Positions 42,888 through 54,711 of a stretch of DNA of 64,000 nt are shown here, in pieces. The notes under the pieces are model-generated. The model was given only the letters and a program-made list of their open reading frames with translations, did not search any database and was not told the DNA's origin. Source of the DNA: Leishmania martiniquensis (taxonomy: Eukaryota; Euglenozoa; Kinetoplastea; Trypanosomatida; Trypanosomatidae); NCBI RefSeq assembly GCF_017916325.1, contig NC_090150.1, forward strand, positions 267,436 through 331,435, given 5' to 3'. A program made the position numbers and the translations under genes. How positions within the stretch are numbered: the stretch's first letter is position 1; every line of letters starts with the position of its first letter.

Positions 42888-45800
42888 TCTTCAGTGAAGG
42901 CTTCTCTTTTCTCCTACTTTGTGTGTGTCTTTGTTGCGTATCTCTCCTCGTTACTCTCCTACCCCTTCCCCCCCTCCTCCTCTCTCCTTCGCTATCCTCG
43001 ACGAATGTGTGTGTGTGAACCTGGGGTGTAAGTGTTTCTGTATGCGATGACAACAGCGTGTGACTCTCGAGACGAGAGCACGCATACATCGGCAAGACCA
43101 TCACCACTACCCACAGCACCACCCCTGTCAGGATGGCGTAATCGCATGGTTCTTTGCTTTACGTGTGTGTGTATGTGTGTGTGTGTGCCTCTCTCTCTCT
43201 GTGGGTAAAACTATTTGGCGTCCTCGATATCTTCTGTTGCCGTCTTCTTTTTTTCACTTTTGTGTCTGTCTGAGTGTGTATGAGGAGAGGGAAAGAGGAA
43301 GGGATGGACGGGGGAGACGTGATGTCGTGTCGTGCGGTGTAGCTTGCTGTTCTACCCCCTCCCCCCTGCAGTCTGCAGGCTCTCTGGCCACCATCACCGC
43401 TGCCCCCTCTCTATCTCCCTCCCCCTGCCTCCTTCCCTCTTTCGTCGGCGTGTGTACGTGTCAGAATGTCAGCTATCGTCGCATCTCTTCGTTGCTCAGA
43501 GAGCCCGATACACCAGGACCTCATTTTTTTTAAGGGAAGAAGTGTCGTAAAAAGCGGCGAAGGGAGAGAGACACATTCGCGCGCACACGCACAATGACGC
43601 CATAGGGTGCACCTGCCCTGAGCATGCGCGTGTGGCCCACTTCCCATGGGCTCCTCTCTCTTTCCCCTGTTCACCTCCTCGACTTCCACGGCGATCACAG
43701 TAGAAGGACAAGATGGAGAAGTATGCGTCGAGAGTACAGCAGTGAAGCCATAGAGGCAGTGTTTCCGTCGAAACGTTTTTCTCTCTCTCTATCACGTTTG
43801 TGTCTGTGGGTGTGTATGTGCCCCTCCCCATCTCTCGCATGCTTTCCATGTCCTCTCAGCCCTCCCTCCCCCTCTCTCTCTGAATATATATATATGTGTG
43901 TGTGTGCGTGCTTCGGCTCAGCGCATGTGCCGCGCATACTTCTCGGTGGGTGCTGGCCTCTTCAGCAGCCCCTGCGTGGTATTGCTGTTGGCCTGAGTGG
44001 CAGCCTTTTTTGTCGTGTATGTGTGTGTGTGTGTCTGCGTTGGACGACGTCGGGATAATCGAGAGAGGAGAAGTTCACAAGAGCAGCCGCAACAGCGGAC
44101 AAGAGAAAAATTTTTACGCACCCTCTCAAAAAAAAAAGGTAATACTAATTCAACCCGCATGTACTTCAGAAAGTCGCACAAACAAACACAAAACGTCCCC
44201 TTGACCACACGGGCACCCGAAAAAGCTCTGCGAAAGCGCGGTCATTTTTTTATCTTCGATGGTGTGTTCGCTGTATGGCCCCTCCCCCCTCTCTCCCCCC
44301 TCTCCCCTCCCCCTCTCCCTCTCTTCCTCTCTCTCTTCCTCTCTCCTCTGTTCCCGTCTGCATCTCCGAAAGAATCGATGTGTTCTTCTTTCTCCCCCTC
44401 CTCCTCCTCTCTCTCTATTGACGCGCTTGCCCCGCTCACCACCCACTGACTCGCTTCGAAGAGGGATCTCTAAATTCGGCACCATTGGTGAGTGACTTCC
44501 ACTCCAAAATTACAACAAGCCCTTAGGGAGGAGGAGGAGGAGGGTGGACGAAAAGTGTTGAGACGATGACGCAGAGCACCCCGGAAGATCTCCAGGGATG
44601 CCAACTCGACGGGATACCCTCGCATGTTGGTCGATGCAGTCAATGCCTTCGGATCGTCATGAGGAGCACTTGCGCTTCCCTCTCCCCACCCCCACCACAC
44701 ACACACACGCCTCCCTCACGCATCGGTCGTGTGCTGTGCTTTACTGTTGTCAGCTCTTCCTACTCTATGGCTACGGTAGGGTTCCTGGGCAAACACTCGT
44801 ACGACCGCGCCTCCCTTTCTCGCCCTCTTTGGTTCACTCTCTCCCTCCCTCCCTCTCCGTTTCTTTGCCTCCTGTCTTGGCTGGCCATCACGTGCATCTC
44901 ACGCACTGCACTTCCCTTTCCCTCCTCCGCCTCGCAGGAGCTTCGCGCGCGCTCATCTGATCAGCTCCTCCCCCCTCCCCCCTCACCTCTTAGGCCTGAG
45001 GGCATAGGCTTCCTTCCCACGCAGGAATAGTGGGAAGCACAGGAAAGAAGTGCAACTTCGAGTCGGCGCGTTTGCGCGCGTGCCAACACGAAGAGAAACG
45101 AAAGAGCAAAGACAAAATGGCTTTGCAGCGCTGACCGTCGACGCCCTCACGAGAAGACGACCGGAGGGCAGTGAGGACAGCTGAAGGAGAGGGGGGGAAT
45201 CGCGTCTCATGATCTGCTGGCGCACGCCATGAGCGAATGGCGGTCACGATCGTGAGCCTGGCGGACGTTGCAGTCCCTCTCTTGCGCGATCAACGGAACC
45301 GTGGAAGGGCATCTCCAACGACGTCAGTGCCTGGGCAACCGTCCGTGCTTTCCAATCGCCCTGAGGCTCAGCGAGATAGGGACGCGCCGGCACAAGCAGC
45401 GGGAACGTGTACTTGCTAGCTGCCTCCCTATTCTCTGCTGTGTTTTCTCATCTGCCCCTCTCTCGCTCTCTTCGCCCTACCCTACCACCTCTGTGCGTGT
45501 GTGTACACATATACGTCTCTTCTCGATCTCCATGTTGTCCACACCCACCCTCGCGCTCCCTGTCTGCCCGCCTAAGGCTCTGTTGTACCGCACTATGCGG
45601 CTGTAATGGGCTTGGCGCGGTGTTGAAGACTCTCTCGGTGCGTTTCTTCTCTGCCGTTGCGTCAAGTCACGATCGCTGCTGTGCGTACCCTTCCCTCCAC
45701 CCCCTCCAAACTTTCCTTACTCACCCCACTTGCGTGTGCGCGTATGAGTGTGCAGACTCCTCGCTGCGGACATTTAGAGTGTGTGTGTCTGTGTGCAAGT

Positions 45801-45962
45801 GCCCGAAAACATTCACGGTGTATTTTTCCCTCTGATGTTGAGCCGTCGTTCACCTCTTTTACTTGACGTGATTGCGCCATGCGTCATTGATGCAGCTCTT
45901 CGGCGCTGCCAAGCCCTGTTCGTGTAGGCGCACGTTCGCATTGCGTCCTCTATTGGCGCCAG
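42888..45962 (+). other. Intergenic region before the amastin array
   Basis: About 3 kb of 3'UTR and spacer with (GT)n, (AT)n at 43884-43895, poly-A near 44127-44138 and long CT tracts (44281-44350, 44390-44420). A GC-richer, less skewed patch at about 45040-45420 looks unlike the surrounding pyrimidine tracts. It may be an old SIDER-type or gene remnant, but I could not align it to the other repeats in the window. Confidence 0.45.
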
Positions 45963-47033
45963 TTGCTCCGGGGAGGGGGGCTGCGCCGCACCTGCCCTGC
46001 CGACATCTTTCAAGTTAGACTCGCGTGTTGCCCTAAGTTGAGCACGACGCCCATTCATCCAGGCCGTGTCGGCGAGCACCAGCGTCGTCGCGTATATGAC
46101 ACGCGCGACGCGGCACTTGCCGCACGCGATGCCTTCGGCCTCCTCGACTCATGGCGCCGGCGCGAACAGCAGCGGCCCATGTCCCCGGCAGCGGGGGCGC
46201 CGAAGAAAGAGAGCGCGTGCCCCGCTGAGCCGCAGGGAGGAGCGGGTGCCGCCATCACGGGCGCTGCGGCCTCGGCCGTTGGGTGGCGGGCTCCGCCCTT
46301 GACTGTAGTAGGTGAAGAACGCGGCCGCATTCGGGGACGGCTCATCTTGTGCTCGGGGGGGGGGCAGGCGAGCAGACCGGCGGAGCGCTCTGTGCAGCGC
46401 AGATGAGGAGTGAGGGACGTGGACAGCGTCGTACCGGCAGGGCTTTGCGCGAGCCGTGAAGCGTTGCGAATGATGGCCGCCGCGCTCGCCGGCCACCCCT
46501 CTACCACGCCGCGCGACCTGCCACGAATGCGGAAGCTCATGCGTGGATGGGCGGTATGCGGCTTGCAGGCACGCGCCGAGCAGCGCAGCCGGCGGCGGTG
46601 GAGGCAGCTGGCCGGCTCAGCGCCAGTCCCACCCAGGCCGGAGCCGAGGGCGCCCCTCCTCGCTCAGTCTTGTGGGGCTGCCGGGGCCGCGTGCGACGGC
46701 AGGGCGAAGCCGGTCGGCATCGGGGAGAAGACCGCCACGTAACGGCGCACGGAATCAGCGTGATGCCGGGCGACGGGGGCGTTGCAATGGGAGGCGGCAA
46801 CTACTCTCGATGCGGTGGCGCTGCTTGCTGCGTGGCTCATCGCTGGCCGTGCTGCGGGCGAGTGTGCAGGGCGGGCAGGGCAAGCGGTGCCGGTGCACCG
46901 CGGCGAGCACACCACGCGCGCATCACGCCGATGACGGCGGCCGACGCGGTGCGCGGCGCATATGTGGCCCTCTCCTCCATTCTTGCCTGCGCCTGTTGGG
47001 GCTGCGGCCCCACCTTCATGCGGGCGGCGTGAC
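45963..47033 (+). pseudogene. Decayed gene in amastin repeat unit 1 (possibly tuzin)
   Basis: Protein-like sequence in shifting frames. The first frame runs to a stop at 46404-46406 (VYDTRDAALAARDAFGLLDS, then AAITGAAASAVGWRAPPLTV). After a run of 10 G at 46355-46364 the protein-like frame changes (LCASREALRMMAAALAGHP, then MRKLMRGWAVCG; stop at 46740-46742), followed by a last segment in yet another frame (AADAVRGAYVALSSILACA, stop at 47030-47032). No ATG-to-stop gene can be built. Tuzin genes are known to alternate with delta-amastin genes in Leishmania arrays, so a dead tuzin is the leading guess; this is inference from context. Copy 1 has its own upstream sequence (before 46179), absent from copies 2 and 3. 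Confidence 0.5.
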
Positions 47034-48728
47034 TGCCCTTGCGGCTGTGTGAGTCGCCCTTGCCATGGGCAATGCACGGCACGCTGCATACAGCCTGGCG
47101 AGAGAAGCCCGTCGAGGGGCCGAGCGGTGCGGGAGGGCCAGGGCTTCCGTGCTGTACTGCAAGGCGGCGTGTGGATGTAGGATGGAGGTGCCGACGTCGT
47201 CGTGCCCTCCTCTGTGCGCCCCCTACCGCCCTCCCCCTCGCTACCGTCGTGCCCGCACCACGTGTGTGCCTCCTCGCTGCCCGCTTGCCCTCCGCTCCTC
47301 TCCTGCACAGCGGCGCTCTCTTTCTCTCAGCCCTCCTCCTCTCCTTGCCGCTGACGAAAACGCGCGTGGGCCCTATGCGCGGCTGTCGCCTCCCCACCCT
47401 CCCCCTCGTGGAGCAGACCCACACGCCCGCGCCTGTGTGCCCGGGAGAGCGGAATCGCGGCATGGTAACGGAAGAGGGCGCAGGCGCACCAGCCGGGCAG
47501 CGGAAGGAGACAGCAAAGGGCAACTCAGGCCGCCTGCGGCGGCGGCGCACCGGGGATCACACTGCTATGCAAGCAGCGCCGAGACGTAGGCACGCGCACA
47601 CACCCACACACGCGCAATGGCGCGACCTCGGTGGCATCCTTAGGGCCAGGGTCACTGGAGCTATCGACGCTGCCCAGCTGACGCGCGGTCACAGCTGCTT
47701 GCGTGCGTTGACCCGCACCTCACAGACCGCCGACCCCGTCGGGCTCGACAGCCTGGCCGGCGGCGTTCGAGCGAAGTGCAGGGATGCGGAGGCGCTGTGC
47801 TTGCCGCCGCGCGCTGTGGCCGCGTAGACGGATCAGAAGCCGCAGAGGGCGTGCGGCTGCTCGGCGGCAGGCCCTTCCACGCCCTCCCTTGGCAATGGGG
47901 GAGCGAGTGCCCATGCGAGGCGAGGCAACGCCTTCGCGCGCACATGCGGAGTCGCTGCGGACACCCGCAGCTCTTCATTTCTTTTCCGCTCTCTCTCTCT
48001 CGCTCTTGCCGCGCTGCTGTGGCGCCACGCCAGTGCTCTGCCGGCCGCACGAGAAAAGCAACAGAAAGCAGCAGACGACGCGCTGTGCAGCGACAGGGAT
48101 GAGAAGCAGGGCTTGCGCACGAGGCAGCGAGCAGTTCCCTGTGACCTCTCCGCCGGGCTCCCTCTTGTTGCGCTGCCGTCTCACCCCCGCTGCCGTTGCA
48201 GCGCGCCTCGCGCCCACCGGTCTCCACTCCGCGTGTCGTGGCCTCGCGTGCGCGTATATGTGTGTCGGCCAGCGGCGCACCTGCTCTCGCTGCGCGCGCC
48301 TCGCTGTGTTGCCCACTGACCCCTGTGCCCCCCTCCATCCCGACGCTTCGCTCTCTCCCCTCCACCTTTTCCGCCTCGCTGTCGATGTGGCGCGCATCGC
48401 GCATCACCCCACTCTCCCGTTGGAACCGAGCACGCGCGCACAGAAACAAATACGCAACGGCTCGTATGCGCACTTGGCCGCACACTTACCATTATCCGTG
48501 AGCCGACACTCGATCTACTCCCCTCGTGCCCGCGCGTCCCCCTCTCTCTATTCCGCTCTCTCCCCTCCATTGCGTTTTCCTCTCCTCTTTTCATCTTTTT
48601 CGTCAGTGCGCCTGCGCCGACGCGTCACCCCACCCCGCCCCGCCCCTTTCCTTTCTCTAATTGTCTTCTGCTGTTCACCCGGCCAGTATACCTCCTCACC
48701 GCGCTTCTCGCGCCTCAGCGTCACATCG
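47034..48728 (+). other. Spacer and 5' region of amastin copy 1
   Basis: GC-rich spacer, becoming CT-rich from about 48330. The frame upstream of the amastin ATG is open for 945 nt, but its translation is Arg/Ala/Pro-rich and lacks protein-like order, so it is taken as UTR. The likely splice acceptor is at 48605-48606. Confidence 0.5.
48605..48606 (+). promoter_or_regulatory. Candidate trans-splice acceptor, amastin copy 1
   Basis: First AG after a long C/T tract (48537-48603, ending tcatctttttcgtcag), about 120 nt before the amastin ATG. A second candidate AG is at 48687-48688. Not tested. Confidence 0.45.
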
Positions 48729-49253
48729 ATGGAGTGTAAGATCGGCATAATTCTCTACACCATCTTTCAGTTCATTGCGTTTATTCTGGTGCTGGTGGGA
48801 ACGCCGCTTCCAATTTTCATTACGGATCCTTTCAGTGGCCCTCAGCCCAGACTGTGCTGGACCTTATGGGGTTTCCATCCTGACTGCACTCATCTAAATA
48901 ACCATGAACCACTGTCCACAATCTTGTCACCCTGCCCGGCCCGCCTTCAACGATTCCGCGCCTCCGAGGCCTTTGCTATCATCTCCATCATCCTGTACGG
49001 CCTCGCGGCCGTCTTGGGCCTCATAACACTCTTGGGCTGCGCTTTCCTGCGCTGGGTCTGCCTGGGGCTCAACGTCGTCGGTATCATCACCCTGTGCATT
49101 GTCTGGGCCTCCATGGTGGTCGTCCACCGAAACGATGAACCAAACTGCCCGCCCATAACCGGCCTGTTTAATTTTGGTGCCGGCTTCGCTCTCATTCTTG
49201 CAGCCTGGTGTCTGGACGTCTTCAACATCCTCTTCCTGCTCCTCCCGTGCTAA
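48729..49253 (+). CDS. Amastin-like surface glycoprotein, copy 1 (174 aa)
   Basis: The start at 48729 (MECKIGIILYTIFQFIAFIL) reproduces the usual amastin N-terminus. Four membrane segments are visible at about residues 5-30, 81-106, 109-133 and 145-172. The amastin signature CWTLWGFHPDC (residues 43-53) sits in the first extracellular loop, which also carries Cys69. Length is near the family norm of 175-200 aa. Amastins are kinetoplastid surface membrane proteins, many strongly expressed in the intracellular amastigote stage and controlled through 3'UTR elements. This copy is in a tandem unit and is identical in protein sequence to the copy at 54187-54711. Subfamily (alpha to delta) was not resolved; the array context favours delta. 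Confidence 0.93.
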   Translation: MECKIGIILYTIFQFIAFILVLVGTPLPIFITDPFSGPQPRLCWTLWGFHPDCTHLNNHEPLSTILSPCPARLQRFRASEAFAIISIILYGLAAVLGLITLLGCAFLRWVCLGLNVVGIITLCIVWASMVVVHRNDEPNCPPITGLFNFGAGFALILAAWCLDVFNILFLLLPC

Positions 49254-51639
49254 TGTGGAGGCTCCCGTGAGGGCGCTCACTTGCAGCGAGAGAGAGAGAG
49301 GACGCGAAGGGGGGAGAAGGGGCCGGCGGTAAGACGGGGTGTGAGCACGGTGGCGCCGCGGCGCCACCTGCGCTATGACGTCCTTGCGAGGGCGCCAGCG
49401 GGAGAGAGAGAGGGAGAGTGAAAGAGCGAATGCTGCGCGCCCTCGCGTCTGCCTGTCGCCGGCCTCTGTTTCCCGTTGCCTTCCCGCGCGTGCGTGTGCG
49501 GCGCTGCTGACGCGCGCCCACACCCATCCCACCATACCCGCCGCGGGCGCCGCTCTCTTTGCCGCGGCGCTGCCGCTCTCTTTGCCGCGGCGTCCCTCTT
49601 CTTCTGCGCTGTTCGCCTCTCGGCTTCTCTGCTGTTCTGCTCGCCGCCCGTCCCCTCCCTCTGCCGCTGCGGGCCTCTCTCTCCTTCCTTTGCGTGCACC
49701 CGCCGCTGCACGTGTGCTCGTCTCCGTCGTCGCTGCTTCTGTCTCTGCTCTCTGTTCACTCTCTGTCCCCGCCGACGGCCGTTGTACGCTGCGTGTCCCC
49801 GAGCGTGCGCGTGCATGTGCCTCTCTTCCCTTTGTGCCGCTGTTGCCGCTTCCGTCTCTCTCTCTGTGCGTGCGTGCCGGCGAAGGGGCCGATGGAGAGA
49901 CCGAAGGCACCAAGGCGGCAGCAGCCTAGCCAAGGGGCGGAGATGGCGCGTGCAGCGGCAGCGGGAGCCGCGCTGCGTGAGAGGTGTGCATACCCGCCGA
50001 GCCGCGAGCGTCGACACGAAAGCGAACGGAATCGAAAGTGGAGCATACACAAGCGCCCGACAAAAAAGGGCACACGAGTGCGCCATTTCGCCTCTCTCTC
50101 TCCTCTTGGCTCGCGTCTATCTCCGTTTCTTGCGTTCTGTTCATCTCACCCACCCCTCATGGGCTCTGAGTGTTTCTGCTTGCCTCACCGCCTGACTTTC
50201 ACCAGTGAGTCGTCCAGACCCCATTTATGCGCACTCTCCACTCTTTCCTGCACAACGCCTCGGCCCCCGCGGGCGTGTTTTCCAGTCGCCCCGCGTTTCC
50301 CCGCACGGTCGCCGCCGCCGCCCTCGAGCAGGGCCCTGCGCGTCGTTGGCTAGGATTGAGGCGTGCAGTCCGCGCAGGTGCCTCTGGCGCCGATCGCGCA
50401 GCACCCGTCGAGGCAGGGACGCGGAGGGACGCCAAGCGTCTGTTGGGCGCATGGCCCGATCGGACGTCACGTGGTCCTTCCTGGCTGGTGAGGTGATAGC
50501 CGTGGCGCAACAGCAGCAGGTGAGTGATGTGCTTCCACAAACATATATTTATATATTTATCTAGTTGCTGAGCTGCTCGTGGTGCAATGACCTGTAAAGC
50601 GAGTACCTCACTGCCCCCTGGCAGACGAGCACCGCAGAGCGTCACAGCAATGCAACATTAAGCAGTGCATAAGTGCGCACACAAACACGGCGCCGCTTCG
50701 CACACCTGCTCGCCTCCGCCTGAGGTGGCAGGCGCGTGCGCGAGGTGAGCTTCCCCTTGCTTCCTTTTATTGCTTCTCATGAGATCTTTGTGAGCGCATT
50801 CCTTTCCCCTCTCACTTGTGCTTCCGTTCTTCAACTCGCTCACGCCAACAGCGCCGTCGCCGCCACTGCTGCGCCCGCCGCCCCCCTCTCCGTCCCTCTC
50901 ACCTCTGCTGCGAGGGAAGGGGCTGAGGGAGCGCCGGTCTCGTTGCGACCGCACAACGGCAGGGCTGTGCTCTGCGCGCTCTCGTGTGTCGGTGTATGTC
51001 CGAGCATGTGTGTCTCTCTGGCCACGCGCCTCCTCCTGTACTCACGTCTTTCGATGCTCCCCTCTCCTCTCTGCTGTACTTTGGCGCTGGCCTCGTGAAG
51101 GCTTCTCGGGCAAACGCGGTGGCGATGCGGGCCGACCGTTGGGAAGGGGGCGCAGCCACCCGCACATGAACGCCAGAAGCCCACATGCGCAGTCACGCGC
51201 ACTCCCTCTCACATGCTGGTCGAGCACCGGACGGCGAGGCGCCGTCGGCATCTGTCTGTGCGCTGCGCGTAGCAGCTGTGGTGGCGCTGGGACCGCCGGA
51301 GAAGCTGCTCGGCAGCGCGAAGCCGCCGGAGCTGGTAGGCTGACGCTGCGCCCCTGCTGCGTGCGGCCGCGTCGAGTGCGTCGTGTGTGCTCGCTGTGGC
51401 CGCGGCGGGCGTGGCTGCTGGACGATGCGGGTGCGCGGCCAGCGCTGGCAGCGGCGAGGGTGTGCTGTACCGAAACGCCGTACACACGTATGTGAGCGGC
51501 ATCTTGCTCAGCTCTGCGAAGGAGGCCATGGGGTGGGGGGCGGCGCAACGGTGGAGGGCAGCAGCCTGGACAAGGCTTGCGGCGCCGCAGTTAGCGACTA
51601 CCAGACCTGCCATATCATCTCTGAGGTGCCCGTGGCCGC
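49254..51639 (+). other. 3' half of amastin unit 1
   Basis: Amastin 3'UTR and spacer: CT/GC-rich to about 50160, an AT-rich patch at 50541-50564 (atatatttatatatttatc), then a GC-rich, coding-like stretch at about 51187-51639. The last part shows gene-style codon use in shifting frames (VAAVVALGPPEKLLGSAKPP; later YVSGILLSSAKEAMGWGAAQ) with stops, and passes without a break into the decayed gene of unit 2. It is best read as another fragment of a dead gene. No intact gene seen. Confidence 0.5.
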
Positions 51640-52495
51640 ATGTCCCCGGCAGCGGGGGCGCCGAAGAAAGAGAGCGCGTGCCCCGCTGAGCCGCAGGGAG
51701 GAGCGGGTGCCGCCATCACGGGCGCTGCGGCCTCGGCCGTTGGGTGGCGGGCTCCGCCCTTGACTGTAGTAGGTGAAGAACGCGGCCGCATTCGGGGACG
51801 GCTCATCTTGTGCTCGGGGGGGGGGGCAGGCGAGCAGACCGGCGGAGCGCTCTGTGCAGCGCAGATGAGGAGTGAGGGACGTGGACAGCGTCGTACCGGC
51901 AGGGCTTTGCGCGAGCCGTGAAGCGTTGCGAATGATGGCCGCCGCGCTCGCCGGCCACCCCTCTACCACGCCGCGCGACCTGCCACGAATGCGGAAGCTC
52001 ATGCGTGGATGGGCGGTATGCGGCTTGCAGGCACGCGCCGAGCAGCGCAGCCGGCGGCGGTGGAGGCAGCTGGCCGGCTCAGCGCCAGTCCCACCCAGGC
52101 CGGAGCCGAGGGCGCCCCTCCTCGCTCAGTCTTGTGGGGCTGCCGGGGCCGCGTGCGACGGCAGGGCGAAGCCGGTCGGCATCGGGGAGAAGACCGCCAC
52201 GTAACGGCGCACGGAATCAGCGTGATGCCGGGCGACGGGGGCGTTGCAATGGGAGGCGGCAACTACTCTCGATGCGGTGGCGCTGCTTGCTGCGTGGCTC
52301 ATCGCTGGCCGTGCTGCGGGCGAGTGTGCAGGGCGGGCAGGGCAAGCGGTGCCGGTGCACCGCGGCGAGCACACCACGCGCGCATCACGCCGATGACGGC
52401 GGCCGACGCGGTGCGCGGCGCATATGTGGCCCTCTCCTCCATTCTTGCCTGCGCCTGTTGGGGCTGCGGCCCCACCTTCATGCGGGCGGCGTGAC
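51640..52495 (+). pseudogene. Decayed gene in amastin repeat unit 2 (possibly tuzin)
   Basis: Same remnant as at 46179-47033, but its upstream neighbour is the coding-like end of unit 1 rather than the original 5' part of the gene. The G run is 11 long, which changes the frame read after it: the open frame from upstream now continues to a stop at 51919-51921. Later segments still lie in other frames, so the gene is not restored. Confidence 0.5.
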
Positions 52496-54186
52496 TGCCC
52501 TTGCGGCTGTGTGAGTCGCCCTTGCCATGGGCAATGCACGGCACGCTGCATACAGCCTGGCGAGAGAAGCCCGTCGAGGGGCCGAGCGGTGCGGGAGGGC
52601 CAGGGCTTCCGTGCTGTACTGCAAGGCGGCGTGTGGATGTAGGATGGAGGTGCCGACGTCGTCGTGCCCTCCTCTGTGCGCCCCCTACCGCCCTCCCCCT
52701 CGCTACCGTCGTGCCCGCACCACGTGTGTGCCTCCTCGCTGCCCGCTTGCCCTCCGCTCCTCTCCTGCACAGCGGCGCTCTCTTTCTCTCAGCCCTCCTC
52801 CTCTCCTTGCCGCTGACGAAAACGCGCGTGGGCCCTATGCGCGGCTGTCGCCTCCCCCACCCTCCCCCCTCGTGGAGCAGACCCACACGCCCGCGCCTGT
52901 GTGCCCGGGAGAGCGGAATCGCGGCATGGTAACGGAAGAGGGCGCAGGCGCACCAGCCGGGCAGCGGAAGGAGACAGCAAAGGGCAACTCAGGCCGCCTG
53001 CGGCGGCGGCGCACCGGGGATCACACTGCTATGCAAGCAGCGCCGAGACGTAGGCACGCGCACACACCCACACACGCGCAATGGCGCGACCTCGGTGGCA
53101 TCCTTAGGGCCAGGGTCACTGGAGCTATCGACGCTGCCCAGCTGACGCGCGGTCACAGCTGCTTGCGTGCGTTGACCCGCACCTCACAGACCGCCGACCC
53201 CGTCGGGCTCGACAGCCTGGCCGGCGGCGTTCGAGCGAAGTGCAGGGATGCGGAGGCGCTGTGCTTGCCGCCGCGCGCTGTGGCCGCGTAGACGGATCAG
53301 AAGCCGCAGAGGGCGTGCGGCTGCTCGGCGGCAGGCCCTTCCACGCCCTCCCTTGGCAATGGGGAGCGAGTGCCCATGCGAGGCGAGGCAACGCCTTCGC
53401 GCGCACATGCGGAGTCGCTGCGGACACCCGCAGCTCTTCATTTCTTTTCCGCTCTCTCTCTCGCTCTTGCCGCGCTGCTGTGGCGCCACGCCAGTGCTCT
53501 GCCGGCCGCACGAGAAAAGCAACAGAAAGCAGCAGACGACGCGCTGTGCAGCGACAGGGATGAGAAGCAGGGCTTGCGCACGAGGCAGCGAGCAGTTCCC
53601 TGTGACCTCTCCGCCGGGCTCCCTCTTGTTGCGCTGCCGTCTCACCCCCGCTGCCGTTGCAGCGCGCCTCGCGCCCACCGGTCTCCACTCCGCGTGTCGT
53701 GGCCTCGCGTGCGCGTATATGTGTGTCGGCCAGCGGCGCACCTGCTCTCGCTGCGCGCGCCTCGCTGTGTTGCCCACTGACCCCTGTGCCCCCTCCATCC
53801 CGACGCTTCGCTCTCTCCCTCCACCTTTTCCGCCTCGCTGTCGATGTGGCGCGCATCGCGCATCACCCCACTCTCCCGTTGGAACCGAGCACGCGCGCAC
53901 AGAAACAAATACGCAACGGCTCGTATGCGCACTTGGCCGCACACTTACCATTATCCGTGAGCCGACACTCGATCTACTCCCCTCGTGCCCGCGCGTCCCC
54001 CTCTCTCTATTCCGCTCTCTCCCTCCATTGCGTTTTCCTCTCCTCTTTTCATCTTTTTCGTCAGTGCGCCTGCGCCGACGCGTCACCCCACCCCGCCCCG
54101 CCCCTTTCCTTTCTCTAATTGTCTTCTGCTGTTCACCCGGCCAGTATACCTCCTCACCGCGCTTCTCGCGCCTCAGCGTCACATCG
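52496..54186 (+). other. Spacer and 5' region of amastin copy 2
   Basis: Equivalent to 47034-48728, with several one- or two-base differences in homopolymer and CT runs. The candidate splice acceptor AG is at 54063-54064. Confidence 0.5.
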
Positions 54187-54711
54187 ATGGAGTGTAAGAT
54201 CGGCATAATTCTCTACACCATCTTTCAGTTCATTGCGTTTATTCTGGTGCTGGTGGGAACGCCGCTTCCAATTTTCATTACGGATCCTTTCAGTGGCCCT
54301 CAGCCCAGACTGTGCTGGACCTTATGGGGTTTCCATCCTGACTGCACTCATCTAAATAACCATGAACCACTGTCCACAATCTTGTCACCCTGCCCGGCCC
54401 GCCTTCAACGATTCCGCGCCTCCGAGGCCTTTGCTATCATCTCCATCATCCTGTACGGCCTCGCGGCCGTCTTGGGCCTCATAACACTCTTGGGCTGCGC
54501 TTTCCTGCGCTGGGTCTGCCTGGGGCTCAACGTCGTCGGTATCATCACCCTGTGCATTGTCTGGGCCTCCATGGTGGTCGTCCACCGAAACGATGAACCA
54601 AACTGCCCGCCCATAACCGGCCTGTTTAATTTTGGTGCCGGCTTCGCTCTCATTCTTGCAGCCTGGTGTCTGGACGTCTTCAACATCCTCTTCCTGCTCC
54701 TCCCGTGCTAA
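54187..54711 (+). CDS. Amastin-like surface glycoprotein, copy 2 (174 aa)
   Basis: The product is identical residue for residue to the copy at 48729-49253: the same four membrane segments and the same CWTLWGFHPDC signature at residues 43-53. The identical coding sequence, next to indel-bearing spacers, fits a recent unit duplication or ongoing gene conversion. It should give the same protein, so its main consequence would be gene dosage. Confidence 0.93.
   Translation: MECKIGIILYTIFQFIAFILVLVGTPLPIFITDPFSGPQPRLCWTLWGFHPDCTHLNNHEPLSTILSPCPARLQRFRASEAFAIISIILYGLAAVLGLITLLGCAFLRWVCLGLNVVGIITLCIVWASMVVVHRNDEPNCPPITGLFNFGAGFALILAAWCLDVFNILFLLLPC

Larger units (their letters stand above)
46179..51639 (+). 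repeat. Tandem repeat unit 1 (amastin unit, 5461 bp)
   Basis: The unit begins at atgtccccggcagcg (46179), which recurs at 51640 and 57112. Units 1 and 2 are nearly identical over their whole length, differing mainly by small homopolymer and short-repeat indels. Each unit contains, in order, the decayed gene, a GC-rich spacer, the amastin gene and about 2.4 kb of downstream sequence ending in another coding-like remnant that runs directly into the next unit. Confidence 0.95.

Noticed and set aside
47784..48728. In-frame 315-codon N-terminal extension of amastin copy 1 (and the like at 53248-54186)
   Set aside because: The extension is Arg/Ala/Pro-rich, contains the probable splice acceptor, and differs by frame-altering small indels between copies. 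The ATG at 48729 reproduces the standard amastin N-terminus.
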